Shown here one piece after another: positions 54,816 to 63,367 of a stretch of 64,000 nucleotides of DNA. How positions within the stretch are numbered: position 1 is the stretch's first letter; every line of letters starts with the position of its first letter. Source of the DNA: Streptomyces sp. Isolate_45 (GTDB taxonomy: Bacteria; Actinomycetota; Actinomycetes; Streptomycetales; Streptomycetaceae); contig NZ_JANFAK020000025.1 of NCBI RefSeq assembly GCF_024721315.2, positions 1-64,000 on the forward strand, written 5' to 3'. The notes beneath the pieces were generated by a model. That model was not told where the DNA came from. It did no database searches and worked only from the letters and a program-made list of their open reading frames with translations. The translations under genes were made by a program, and so were the position numbers.

Positions 54816-55466
54816 TCAGCTGGTGGCGAGCTTGGCGGCGAAGCCCAGGAAGAGCACGCCCGCCGCCGAGGTCGCCCCGGCCGAGAGGCGCTTGCGGCGG
54901 CGGAAGGCGGCCGACAGCCGGGTCCCGGTGAAGATCAGGGTCGACAGGTACAGGAGGCTCACCAGCTGCGACACGACGCCCAGCAGCAGGAACGACAGCG
55001 CCGGGTACGCGTAGCCGGGATCCACGAACTGCACGAAGAACGACAGCAGGAACAGGATCGCCTTGGGGTTGACCAGGCTGACCACCAGCGCCCGCCGGTA
55101 GGGGCGCTCGGCGCCGCCCGCCGGCGCCTCGCCGGCCAGCAACTCCTCCTGGTGGGCCTTGCGGTCGCGCCACATCCCCCAGGCCGCCCGCATCATGCCG
55201 ACGGCCAGCCAGCCCAGGTATCCGGCGCCGAGGAACTTGACGACGGTGAACACCAGCGGGCTCGCCTGGAGCAGCGCGCCCGCGCCGGCCGCGGTCAGCA
55301 CCATGAGGACGGTGTCTCCGGTGAACACCCCGCAGGCCGCCTTGTAGCCCTCCTTCACCCCGCCGCGCGCGGCGACGGACAGCACGTAGAGCGAGTTCGG
55401 CCCCGGCAGCAGAACGATCAGCACCAGGCCGGCGAGGTACGTAGGAAGGTCTGTGACACCCAGCAT
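54816..55466 (-). CDS. LysE/RhtB-family exporter
   Basis: A 216-residue membrane exporter with about six hydrophobic helices from ATG 55466. Family signature is LVLIVLLPGPNSLYVLSVAARGGVKEGYKAACGVFTGDTVLMVL, typical of the LeuE/RhtB branch. It probably exports an amino acid such as leucine or homoserine lactone-like compounds. It is convergent with the polymer cluster and divergent from the L,D-transpeptidase gene. Substrate unproven. Confidence 0.9.
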   Translation of the reverse strand: MLGVTDLPTYLAGLVLIVLLPGPNSLYVLSVAARGGVKEGYKAACGVFTGDTVLMVLTAAGAGALLQASPLVFTVVKFLGAGYLGWLAVGMMRAAWGMWRDRKAHQEELLAGEAPAGGAERPYRRALVVSLVNPKAILFLLSFFVQFVDPGYAYPALSFLLLGVVSQLVSLLYLSTLIFTGTRLSAAFRRRKRLSAGATSAAGVLFLGFAAKLATS

Positions 55467-55694
55467 GGGCAGGAGTGTCGCACAGGTACGCACCTGTCCC
55501 CAGTGGGTTTCGCGGGCTGGGACACCGCGACGGCGGGGCCACCGGGGCGCCGCCGCGACGGCGGGTCCGGGGGCTGGTAGAACCGTCCCGCGACGGCCTC
55601 TGGTCACAATGGCGCAACATCCCGGAACCCTCTGCAACTCTCGGCGCCCGCGAAGCATCACTTGCATACACGACGTTGAAATCGGGGGACCGCG

Positions 55695-56552
55695 ATGTAC
55701 CGCCAGAAAGTCATGATCCGCACGCTCGGCCTGGCCGCGTCGGTCGTGCTCGCCGCGACCGCTTGCGGCCCGCAGGGCTCCGCTCCGGCCGCACCGGGCT
55801 CGTCCGCGTCGGCACCGGCGCCCTCCCCGTCCGGGCCGGACAACAAGCCGGGCGGCGGCGGCTCCTCGCCGACGCCGGGCACGTCCGCCTCGCCCGGGCA
55901 GCCCTCGGCACAGGGCGGCGCGAAGCCGATCATGGCGAACGGCGACGAGAGCGACCGGATCCGCGAACTCCAGGCCAGGCTGCGGCAGCTCAAGCTGGTG
56001 TCGGTGGCCCCCACCGGTTTCTACGGGTCGAAGACCACGGCCGCGGTCAAGACGTTCCAGTCGAACAACGGGCTCCCGGCGACGGGCGCGGTCGACGAGG
56101 CCACCTGGCAGAAGATCCAGGGCCTCAGCAAGCAGCCGACCGAGGAAGAGCTGCGCCCGCCGACCAGCAACGAGCTCGCCGCCCCGGACCCGCGCTGCAT
56201 GGAGGGCCGGGTCATGTGCATCAGCAAGGAGAGCCGCACCCTCGCCTGGATGATCGACGGCAAGGTCGTCTCGTCGATGGACGTGCGCTTCGGGTCGGAG
56301 AACACGCCGACCCGCGAGGGTCTGTTCAAGGTGGACCGCAAGGAACGGAAGTGGAAGTCGACGCTCTACCACACGGACATGCCGTACTCGATGTTCTTCA
56401 GCCACGGCCAGGCGGTGCACTTCTCGCAGGACTTCGCGAGCCGCGGCTACAACGGGGCCTCGCACGGCTGCGTGAACGTCCGTGACATGGCCAGGCTGTC
56501 GGCCATGTTCGAGCAGGTGCAGGTGGGCGACAAGGTCGTCGTCTACTGGTGA
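55695..56552 (+). CDS. Lipoprotein L,D-transpeptidase with peptidoglycan-binding domain
   Basis: A 285-residue wall enzyme. The signal peptide ends in lipobox LAATAC (Cys24), followed by a Ser/Pro/Gly-rich linker, then a PG_binding_1-like domain (DRIRELQARLRQLKLVSVAPTGFYGSKTTAAVKTFQSNNG) and a YkuD domain with VHFSQDFASRGYNGASHGCVNVRD including catalytic Cys, His and Ser. It likely forms 3-3 cross-links in peptidoglycan. It is a paralogue of the enzyme at 36380-37087 but membrane-anchored. Confidence 0.92.
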   Translation: MYRQKVMIRTLGLAASVVLAATACGPQGSAPAAPGSSASAPAPSPSGPDNKPGGGGSSPTPGTSASPGQPSAQGGAKPIMANGDESDRIRELQARLRQLKLVSVAPTGFYGSKTTAAVKTFQSNNGLPATGAVDEATWQKIQGLSKQPTEEELRPPTSNELAAPDPRCMEGRVMCISKESRTLAWMIDGKVVSSMDVRFGSENTPTREGLFKVDRKERKWKSTLYHTDMPYSMFFSHGQAVHFSQDFASRGYNGASHGCVNVRDMARLSAMFEQVQVGDKVVVYW

Positions 56553-56629
56553 TCCGCCGCCGGTGATCCGCCGCGGGTGGACCGTCCGGGTCGACCCGCT
56601 CCGGGCGATCCGCCGGGAGGGAAGTTGAG

Positions 56630-56668
56630 GGCGCGGGCAGGGCCGGGGGAACGTGCCCCGCCCGCGCC
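56630..56668 (+). terminator. Terminator after L,D-transpeptidase
   Basis: GGCGCGGGC (56630-56638) pairs with GCCCGCGCC (56660-56668), with an inner GGGG/CCCC helix. It lies 78 bases after the transpeptidase stop. Confidence 0.7.
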
Positions 56669-56810
56669 GGTTGCGCAGAGCCCAGAGGTACGGGGGGAAC
56701 CCCGGCTCATGCGCGGCCGATGACCAGTCGGCTCGTTATGTACTGCGCCGGCGGTTCGAAAAGTGTTACTGGAGGTGTGCCGAGCCGTGCCCGGCGGCGC
56801 CCCGGCCGGC

Positions 56811-57878
56811 TCAGCGGCGGTGGCGGAAGCCGAGCGAGACGCCCGGGGTCGGCGTAGGCGCCGGGACCTTCAGCACCTCGCCGCCCGGCCCGTCCGAGCC
56901 GCTCTGCGGGAGCCCGTCGCGGGGACCGTCCAGCACGAACTCGCAGTACCGGGGGATCTTCGCGAGGGCCCCGGCGAGCTTGCTGAGGCGCGAACGGCGG
57001 TCGTCGTTCATCCGGCCCGCGCGGTAGTCCTCGCACAGGTCCGCGGCCCGCGCCTGCTTGTCCCGGTCGCGGTCCTTGCCGCTGCCCCCGCCGCTGCCGT
57101 CCGCCTTGTCCGTCCGGTCGGTGAACAGTTCCCGGCCGCCGTCGCCGGTCCCGTTCGTGCCCGATCCGGTACTGGCGCTCATGCCGGTGCCCGCCCCGCC
57201 GGTGGGGAAGTGGGACCCGGATCCGCTGCCCGAGGTGGTGCCGGGAGTCGTACGACTGTCCGTGCCCGGCATCCGCGAGGTGCCCGGGGAGGTGACGAAG
57301 CCGTCGCCGCGCCGCGGGGTGGTGGGGTCCGGGCGCGGGATGAGCGGGGCGGGGCCGCCGCTCTCCCCGCCGGCCGGGGAGTCCGTGTCGGCGCTGACCG
57401 AGACGGCCGGGGCGGGGGCCGCGGTGTGGCCGGCCTCACGGTCCAGCAGGCCGCTGCTCGCGACGGCCGCCATCCCGCCGACGGCGACGCCCGCCAGGGC
57501 CGCCGCGAGACCGAAGCGGACCGGGGTGCTCGTACGCCGCTGTGCGGGGATCCGCACGGTCGACACCGGGGTGAGGGAGACCAGGGGTTCGTGGGCGGCG
57601 GGTTCGTGGGCGACCGGCGCGGCCGTGACGGCCGCGGGGCGCCGCGGGGCCGGGGCCGGGGGCCGGGCCGCGCGGAAGGCCGCCAGGGCGGCTTTCTCGC
57701 CGGGCAGTTCCCGGCCGGGCAGCGGGGTCACGTTCAGGGATTCCAGGGCGGCGCGCAGCCGGGCCTCCCCGGCACGGGCCCGCGGATCGGCGCCCGGTCC
57801 GGCCGGGTCGGCGGGTTCTCCGCGCAGCAACCTGTCCGCCGCGGCTGCGTCCAGCCACCCGTTGTGCTCGTCGGCCAT
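56811..57878 (-). CDS. Putative anti-sigma factor (single-pass membrane protein)
   Basis: A 355-residue protein with a cytoplasmic N-terminal part (about 1-120), one hydrophobic helix (about 122-145, GLAAALAGVAVGGMAAVASSGLL), and a long Ser/Gly/Pro/Thr-rich extracellular region. The helix and its ATG overlap with the ECF sigma stop (TGATG) are what suggest an anti-sigma role. No zinc-binding HxxxCxxC motif is present, so it is not the ZAS type. The C-terminal part has CEDYRAGRMNDDRRSRLSKLAGALAKIPRYCEFV with two Cys. Confidence in function is modest. Confidence 0.78.
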   Translation of the reverse strand: MADEHNGWLDAAAADRLLRGEPADPAGPGADPRARAGEARLRAALESLNVTPLPGRELPGEKAALAAFRAARPPAPAPRRPAAVTAAPVAHEPAAHEPLVSLTPVSTVRIPAQRRTSTPVRFGLAAALAGVAVGGMAAVASSGLLDREAGHTAAPAPAVSVSADTDSPAGGESGGPAPLIPRPDPTTPRRGDGFVTSPGTSRMPGTDSRTTPGTTSGSGSGSHFPTGGAGTGMSASTGSGTNGTGDGGRELFTDRTDKADGSGGGSGKDRDRDKQARAADLCEDYRAGRMNDDRRSRLSKLAGALAKIPRYCEFVLDGPRDGLPQSGSDGPGGEVLKVPAPTPTPGVSLGFRHRR

Positions 57879-58606
57879 CACATGTCCTTCTGCGTCCGCC
57901 AACGTGAATGCGTCACACCGGTTTGTTCTACGAGGCCCCCGGCGCGGCCGCGTTGCGCCGGTACGGCGTCCAGATCGCGCTCCCGTGCCTGGTCATCGGC
58001 ATTATGGCCGACACAGGGTCCGGATTCCGCTTCCATTTCGGCACTGCCCAGCAGTTCCGCGAGTCTCTTCAGTCCCCGGTGTGCGGCGGTGCGGACCGCG
58101 CCGGGCCGTTTGCCCAGGGTCTCGGCGGCGCTCTTCGCGTCGAGGCCGACCACCACGCGGAGCACGACGGCCTCGGCCTGGTCCTGCGGGAGCTGCGCTA
58201 TCAAGGCCATGGTGCTGCCGGTGGACAGGGCCTCGATGGCGGCGCCCGCGGTGTCGCTGTCCGCGGCGTGGCCGGTGAGTTCGCTCTCGTCCCCGCCGAT
58301 GGCGGGCCGGCGACCGCGCATCCGGATGTGGTCGAGGGCCCGGTTGCGGGCGATGCGCGCGGCCCAGCCGCGGAAGCGGTCGGCGTCACCGGTGAACGAG
58401 TCGAGGTCGCGGGCGATCTGCAGCCAGGCCTCGGACGTCACGTCCTCCGCGTCGCCGTCGCCGACGAGCGTGCGTACGTATCCGAGCAGGCGCGGGTGCA
58501 CGGCGCGGTACACAGTCCGGAACGCGTTCTCGTCGCCGTCCTGTGCCGCGAGCACCGCGGCGGTCAGCTCCGCGTCGTCCCCCAGCAAAGTCCCCAACCC
58601 GTTCAC
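57878..58606 (-). CDS. ECF sigma factor
   Basis: An ECF-type sigma factor of 242 residues from GTG 58606 (TTG 58627 possible). Region 2 is AFRTVYRAVHPRLLGYVRTLVGDGDAEDVTSEAWLQIARDL and region 4 is LIAQLPQDQAEAVVLRVVVGLDAKSAAETLGKRPGAVRTAAHRGLKRLAELL. A C-terminal tail of ~45 residues is rich in charged residues. Its stop overlaps the start of the next gene by one base (TGATG), so sigma and putative anti-sigma are translationally coupled. Confidence 0.92.
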   Translation of the reverse strand: MNGLGTLLGDDAELTAAVLAAQDGDENAFRTVYRAVHPRLLGYVRTLVGDGDAEDVTSEAWLQIARDLDSFTGDADRFRGWAARIARNRALDHIRMRGRRPAIGGDESELTGHAADSDTAGAAIEALSTGSTMALIAQLPQDQAEAVVLRVVVGLDAKSAAETLGKRPGAVRTAAHRGLKRLAELLGSAEMEAESGPCVGHNADDQARERDLDAVPAQRGRAGGLVEQTGVTHSRWRTQKDM

Positions 58607-59047
58607 TGTCCTGTACGTGTGGCGCAAATCCGCACGTTACGGCTTTCAAGCACCTCTCGTCCACGAGTTGTACAACCTGCAACCAACCCTGCGCGGAGCG
58701 GGGTGTGACACAAAACGCACTCGCGGCGCTGACAGGGGTACGGGCTTGTCGCACGAGTCCGTGTCGGATGGCGACCGGGGCCTCTCCTGTGGGGGGTGGC
58801 GGCCTCGGTCGTCCTCCTCTTCGGCACATCCTCCCGCGCACCCTGTCACGCACCGGCCGGATCCGGCCACGCGACATCGCGGCACACCGCAGGACAACGA
58901 CGGACGCAGACGGACGCAGACGGACAGCGACGGGCACCACCGGACACCACCGGACGGACGGCCCGGCGCGGCACAACTCATCCTTTCGGCTCACTTCCGG
59001 GTGAAATCCCCGCACGGGTACGACACTCCCCGCCGGAGGTGGCTAGC
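58607..59047. other. 441-bp intergenic region with 10-bp tandem repeat
   Basis: No convincing gene was found between the divergent ECF sigma and OHCU-like genes. The region holds the promoter area of the sigma gene near 58610-58690 and a run of 10-bp units (58891-58960) described separately. Open frames here have no domain signal and are composition-driven. Confidence 0.6.
58891..58960. repeat. 10-bp tandem repeat array
   Basis: Seven consecutive 10-base units, most beginning CGGAC: AGGACAACGA, CGGACGCAGA twice, CGGACAGCGA, CGGGCACCAC, CGGACACCAC, CGGACGGACG. The exact 10-base period matches the DNA helical turn. It lies 88 bases before the OHCU-like gene. Confidence 0.8.
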
Positions 59048-59674
59048 GTGGCGGTACACCCCCGCCGCGCCCCGAGGAGACCTCCGCTGTCCAGCCACCT
59101 TCCGGCACAGGTCCGCGGCACAGCCTCCGGCTCCGGGCTGGTGCGGTTCAACTCCCTGGCCCCCGAAGCCGCCCAGGCGGCCCTGCTGCACTGCTGCGGC
59201 AGCCGGCGCTGGGCCCACCGGGTGGCCACCCACCGCCCCTACCCGGACACCGCCTCGCTGCTCGCCGCGGCGGAGGAGGCCTCGTACGACATGTCCCAGG
59301 GCGACCTGACCGAGGCGCTGGCAGCGGAGACCTCGGCCGAACTGGGGCACGGAGCCCCGTACGCGGCGATGCTGGCCCTGGACGCGGCCCGCGCCGAGTA
59401 CGAGCGCACCTTCCGGCACGCCTTCGTGATCTGCCTGGACGGCCACCCGCCGGAGGAGCGGGTGGACCAGCTGCTGGCCGCGATCCGACGGAGAATGGCT
59501 CACGAGATCGACGAGGAACGCTCGATCTCGGCCGAGGAACTGCGCCTGGTCGCCCGCGGCCGGCTCGTCCGCCTGCTGGACAGGTTGCCCTCGCTGCTGG
59601 ACGGCTCGACCGGGACGGTCCCCGACGGTGGACCATATGAGGCCGATTTCGGGCTATTCGCCCCTGTGGGATAG
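59048..59674 (+). CDS. OHCU-decarboxylase-like protein lacking the HPxIG motif
   Basis: A 208-residue protein from GTG 59048 with GGAGG 8 bases upstream. The overall pattern is of 2-oxo-4-hydroxy-4-carboxy-5-ureidoimidazoline decarboxylase (FNSLAPEAAQAALLHCCGSRRWAHRVATHRPY; EYERTFRHAFVICLDG; RRRMAHEIDEERSISAEELRLVARGRL). True OHCU decarboxylases carry an AHPxIG segment with the catalytic His, which here reads EALAAETSAELG. It is therefore probably not an active uric-acid pathway enzyme, and no uricase gene is adjacent. Family assignment is moderate. Confidence 0.65.
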   Translation: MAVHPRRAPRRPPLSSHLPAQVRGTASGSGLVRFNSLAPEAAQAALLHCCGSRRWAHRVATHRPYPDTASLLAAAEEASYDMSQGDLTEALAAETSAELGHGAPYAAMLALDAARAEYERTFRHAFVICLDGHPPEERVDQLLAAIRRRMAHEIDEERSISAEELRLVARGRLVRLLDRLPSLLDGSTGTVPDGGPYEADFGLFAPVG

Positions 59675-59826
59675 TCCGTCCGTGCCTGTTTGATCACACC
59701 GATGGCCCCCGCGCAAGGGAACCGACAAAGCGTCGCTACGATGTCCGGGGCCGGAGGACCGTACCCGGCCGGGCCCGACCGACAAAGAAGCCGGCTGGCC
59801 CCCGCCCCGCTTCCGGAGGGTTTTCC

Positions 59827-60207
59827 GTGCCGGCTGGAACGTTGTACCGCGGCCGGGAAGGAATGTGGTCCTGGGTGGCTCATCGAGTCACCGGCGTCCT
59901 CATCTTCTTCTTCCTGTTCGTACACGTCCTCGACACCGCTCTCGTCCGCGTCTCCCCCGAGGCGTACGACGATGTCGTGGCTACCTACAAGACCCCGATC
60001 GTCGCGCTGCTGGAGTACGGCCTCGTCGCCGCAATCCTGTTCCACGCGCTCAACGGTCTCCGTGTCATCGCTGTGGACTTCTGGTCCCAGGGCCCCCGTC
60101 ACCAGAAGAAGATGCTCTGGACCGTCGTGGGCATCTGGGTCGTGCTGATGGCCTTCGCCCTGTACCCCGTGCTGGGCCACGCCTACCTCGAACTCTTCGG
60201 GAAGTGA
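59827..60207 (+). CDS. sdhC: Succinate dehydrogenase cytochrome b subunit
   Basis: Membrane anchor subunit, 126 residues, GTG 59827. The family start GTLYRGREGMWSWVAHRVTGVLIFFFLFVHVLDTALVRV carries the Ser/Arg quinone-site residues and a heme His (HRVTG...HVL). About three helices are seen. It is the first gene of sdhCDAB; sdhD follows after 5 bases. Together with SdhD it binds heme b and reduces menaquinone or accepts electrons from SdhB. Confidence 0.93.
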   Translation: MPAGTLYRGREGMWSWVAHRVTGVLIFFFLFVHVLDTALVRVSPEAYDDVVATYKTPIVALLEYGLVAAILFHALNGLRVIAVDFWSQGPRHQKKMLWTVVGIWVVLMAFALYPVLGHAYLELFGK

Positions 60208-60212
60208 CACGC

Positions 60213-60695
60213 ATGTCTTCCGACACTTCTTTCGAAAAGGGCATCGGTGACGTCGAGGGCGTGTCCCTCTACGACGTCGACAACCCGGCGCCGTACATCG
60301 AGGCCCCGCGCAAGCGGACCGGCAAGACCCCGCGCTCGACGCGGGGCAACTTCGAGATGGTCGCGTGGCTCTTCATGCGCCTCTCGGGCATCGTCCTGGT
60401 CGTGCTCGTCATCGGCCACCTGCTCATCCAGCTGGTGCTGGACGGCGGCGTCTCCAAGATCGGCTTCGCCTTCGTGGCCGGCCGCTGGGCGTCCCCGTTC
60501 TGGCAGATCTGGGATCTGCTGATGCTGTGGCTGGCCATGCTGCACGGCGCGAACGGTCTGCGTACCGTCATCAACGACTACGCGGAGCGCGCCAACACGC
60601 GGCTGTGGCTGAAGGGCCTGCTCTACACCGCCACGGTGTTCACCATCCTTCTGGGCACGCTGGTGATCTTCACCTTCGACCCGAACATCCGCTAG
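60213..60695 (+). CDS. sdhD: Succinate dehydrogenase membrane anchor subunit
   Basis: A 160-residue anchor subunit from ATG 60213. A charged N-terminal 45 residues precede three hydrophobic helices (MVAWLFMRLSGIVLVVLVIGHLLIQL, FWQIWDLLMLWLAMLHGANGLRTVI, LLYTATVFTILLGTLVIFTF) with His residues for heme. It lies 23 bases before sdhA. Confidence 0.92.
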   Translation: MSSDTSFEKGIGDVEGVSLYDVDNPAPYIEAPRKRTGKTPRSTRGNFEMVAWLFMRLSGIVLVVLVIGHLLIQLVLDGGVSKIGFAFVAGRWASPFWQIWDLLMLWLAMLHGANGLRTVINDYAERANTRLWLKGLLYTATVFTILLGTLVIFTFDPNIR

Positions 60696-60718
60696 GCAAC
60701 GGGGCTGAGGCGAATCCC

Positions 60719-62473
60719 ATGAAGATCCACAAGTACGACACCGTCATCGTCGGCGCAGGTGGCGCCGGCATGCGCGCCGCCATCGAGGCGACGAAGCGCA
60801 GCCGCACCGCCGTGCTGACGAAGCTCTACCCCACCCGCTCCCACACGGGCGCCGCGCAGGGCGGCATGGCTGCCGCGCTGGCCAACGTGGAGGACGACAA
60901 CTGGGAGTGGCACACCTTCGACACGGTCAAGGGTGGTGACTACCTGGTCGACCAGGACGCCGCCGAGATCCTGGCGAAGGAGGCCATCGACGCGGTCCTC
61001 GACCTCGAGAAGATGGGCCTGCCGTTCAACCGCACCCCGGACGGCACCATCGACCAGCGCCGGTTCGGCGGGCACTCCCGCAACCACGGCGAGGCACCGG
61101 TCCGCCGGTCCTGCTACGCCGCGGACCGCACCGGTCACATGATCCTCCAGACGCTGTACCAGAACTGCGTCAAGGAGGGCGTGGAGTTCTTCAACGAGTT
61201 CTACGTCCTGGACCAGCTCCTGGTCGAGGAGGACGGCGTCACGAAGTCGGCCGGCGTGGTCGCGTACGAGCTCGCCACCGGCGAGATCCACGTGTTCCAG
61301 GCGAAGTCCGTCATCTACGCCTCCGGCGGCACCGGCAAGTTCTTCAAGGTGACCTCCAACGCGCACACCCTCACCGGTGACGGCCAGGCGGCCTGCTACC
61401 GCCGCGGCCTGCCGCTGGAGGACATGGAGTTCTTCCAGTTCCACCCGACGGGCATCTGGCGCATGGGCATCCTGCTGACGGAGGGCGCCCGCGGTGAGGG
61501 CGGCATCCTCCGCAACAAGGACGGCGAGCGCTTCATGGAGAAGTACGCGCCGGTCATGAAGGACCTCGCGTCCCGTGACGTCGTCTCGCGCTCCATCTAC
61601 ACGGAGATCCGTGAGGGCCGCGGCTGCGGTCCCGCCGGTGACCACGTGTACCTGGACCTGACGCACCTGCCGCCGGAGCAGCTCGACGCGAAGCTCCCGG
61701 ACATCACCGAGTTCGCGCGTACGTACCTCGGCATCGAGCCGTACACGGACCCGATCCCGATCCAGCCCACCGCGCACTACGCCATGGGCGGCATCCCGAC
61801 CAACGTCGAGGGTGAGGTCCTGCGCGACAACACCACCGTCGTCCCGGGCCTGTACGCGGCCGGCGAGGTCGCCTGCGTGTCGGTGCACGGCGCGAACCGT
61901 CTGGGCACGAACTCGCTGCTGGACATCAACGTCTTCGGCAAGCGCTCGGGCATCGCCGCCGCGGCGTACGCCCACGCGCACGACTTCGTCGAGCTTCCGG
62001 AGAACCCGGCGCAGCAGGTCGCGGACCTGGTCGAGCAGCTGCGCAACTCCACGGGCCACGAGCGGGTCGCCGACCTGCGTCTGGAGCTCCAGGAGACGAT
62101 GGACGCCTGCGTGATGGTGTTCCGTACGGAGCAGACCATCAAGACGGCCGTCGACAAGATCGCGGAGCTGCGCGAGCGCTACAAGAACGTGTCCGTCCAG
62201 GACAAGGGCAAGCGCTTCAACACGGACCTGCTGGAGGCCATCGAGCTGGGCAACCTGCTCGACCTGGCCGAGGTCATGGCCGTGTCCGCGCTCGCGCGCA
62301 AGGAGTCCCGCGGCGGTCACTACCGCGAGGACTACCCGAACCGCGACGACGTCAACTTCATGCGCCACACCATGGCGTACCGCGAGGTGGACTCCGACGG
62401 CAAGGACTCCGTCCGGCTGGACTACAAGCCCGTCGTCGTCACCCGCTACCAGCCGATGGAGCGTAAGTACTGA
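60719..62473 (+). CDS. sdhA: Succinate dehydrogenase flavoprotein subunit
   Basis: The 584-residue catalytic subunit that oxidises succinate to fumarate. FAD binding: KYDTVIVGAGGAGMRAAIEA; covalent flavin His in TRSHTGAAQGGMAAAL; active-site loops GGHSRNHGEAPVRRSCYAADRTGH and HPTGIWRMGILLTEGARGEGG; capping-domain Arg in PIPIQPTAHYAMGGIPTN; ending in HGANRLGTNSLLDI. Start ATG 60719. Its TGA overlaps the sdhB start (ATG at 62473) by one base. Confidence 0.96.
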   Translation: MKIHKYDTVIVGAGGAGMRAAIEATKRSRTAVLTKLYPTRSHTGAAQGGMAAALANVEDDNWEWHTFDTVKGGDYLVDQDAAEILAKEAIDAVLDLEKMGLPFNRTPDGTIDQRRFGGHSRNHGEAPVRRSCYAADRTGHMILQTLYQNCVKEGVEFFNEFYVLDQLLVEEDGVTKSAGVVAYELATGEIHVFQAKSVIYASGGTGKFFKVTSNAHTLTGDGQAACYRRGLPLEDMEFFQFHPTGIWRMGILLTEGARGEGGILRNKDGERFMEKYAPVMKDLASRDVVSRSIYTEIREGRGCGPAGDHVYLDLTHLPPEQLDAKLPDITEFARTYLGIEPYTDPIPIQPTAHYAMGGIPTNVEGEVLRDNTTVVPGLYAAGEVACVSVHGANRLGTNSLLDINVFGKRSGIAAAAYAHAHDFVELPENPAQQVADLVEQLRNSTGHERVADLRLELQETMDACVMVFRTEQTIKTAVDKIAELRERYKNVSVQDKGKRFNTDLLEAIELGNLLDLAEVMAVSALARKESRGGHYREDYPNRDDVNFMRHTMAYREVDSDGKDSVRLDYKPVVVTRYQPMERKY

Positions 62474-63240
62474 TGGCCACCCCGACCCTGTCCAAGACGG
62501 ACCAGATGGAGGCGGCGGCGGCCGCCTCGCCGTTCATCACGGTGACGTTCCGGATCCGCCGGTTCAACCCGGAGGTCTCGGAAGAGTCGACCTGGCAGGA
62601 CTTCCAGGTCGAGATCGACCCGAAGGAGCGCGTGCTCGACGGTCTCCACAAGATCAAGTGGGACCTCGACGGCACGCTGACCTTCCGCCGCTCGTGCGCG
62701 CACGGCATCTGCGGCTCCGACGCGATGCGGATCAACGGCAAGAACAGGCTCGCCTGCAAGACGCTGATCAAGGACATCAACCCGGAGAAGCCGATCACCG
62801 TCGAGGCCATCAAGGGCCTCACGGTGATGAAGGACCTCATCGTCGACATGGAGCCCTTCTTCCAGGCGTACCGGGACGTCATGCCGTTCCTGGTCACCAA
62901 GGGCAACGAGCCGACGCGCGAGCGCCTGCAGTCCGCCGAGGACCGCGAGCGCTTCGACGACACCACCAAGTGCATCCTGTGCGCCGCGTGCACGTCCTCG
63001 TGCCCGGTGTTCTGGAACGACGGCCAGTACTTCGGCCCGGCGGCGATCGTCAACGCGCACCGCTTCATCTTCGACTCGCGCGACGAGGCCGGTGAGCAGC
63101 GGCTGGAGATCCTGAACGACAAGGACGGCGTGTGGCGTTGCCGCACGACCTTCAACTGCACCGACGCGTGCCCGCGCGGCATCGAGGTCACGAAGGCGAT
63201 CCAGGAAGTCAAGCGCGCCCTCATCACGCGCCGCTTCTGA
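62473..63240 (+). CDS. sdhB: Succinate dehydrogenase iron-sulfur subunit
   Basis: A 255-residue electron-transfer subunit with three Fe-S clusters: [2Fe-2S] ligands in RSCAHGICGSDAMRINGKNRLAC, [4Fe-4S] in CILCAACTSSCP, and [3Fe-4S] in TTFNCTDACPRGI. It relays electrons from SdhA to the SdhCD heme/quinone site. ATG 62473 overlaps the sdhA stop. A very stable hairpin follows 8 bases after its stop. Confidence 0.96.
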   Translation: MATPTLSKTDQMEAAAAASPFITVTFRIRRFNPEVSEESTWQDFQVEIDPKERVLDGLHKIKWDLDGTLTFRRSCAHGICGSDAMRINGKNRLACKTLIKDINPEKPITVEAIKGLTVMKDLIVDMEPFFQAYRDVMPFLVTKGNEPTRERLQSAEDRERFDDTTKCILCAACTSSCPVFWNDGQYFGPAAIVNAHRFIFDSRDEAGEQRLEILNDKDGVWRCRTTFNCTDACPRGIEVTKAIQEVKRALITRRF

Positions 63241-63248
63241 TCCCTCAT

Positions 63249-63300
63249 CGACGTGCCGGAGGCCCGTACCCCCTCGGGGGTGCGGGCCTCCGGCACGTCG
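63249..63300 (+). terminator. Terminator of the sdhCDAB operon
   Basis: Perfect 18-bp arms (63249-63266 and 63283-63300) continue with ACCCCC/GGGGGT pairing inside (63268-63273 with 63276-63281), leaving almost no loop. It is the strongest hairpin in the window. Confidence 0.9.
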
Positions 63301-63367
63301 TGGGGATCGGCGAAGCCGTCCTCCGGGCGGGTACGGAGGCGCGGGCCGCTGTGGAAAGATCGGCCGT

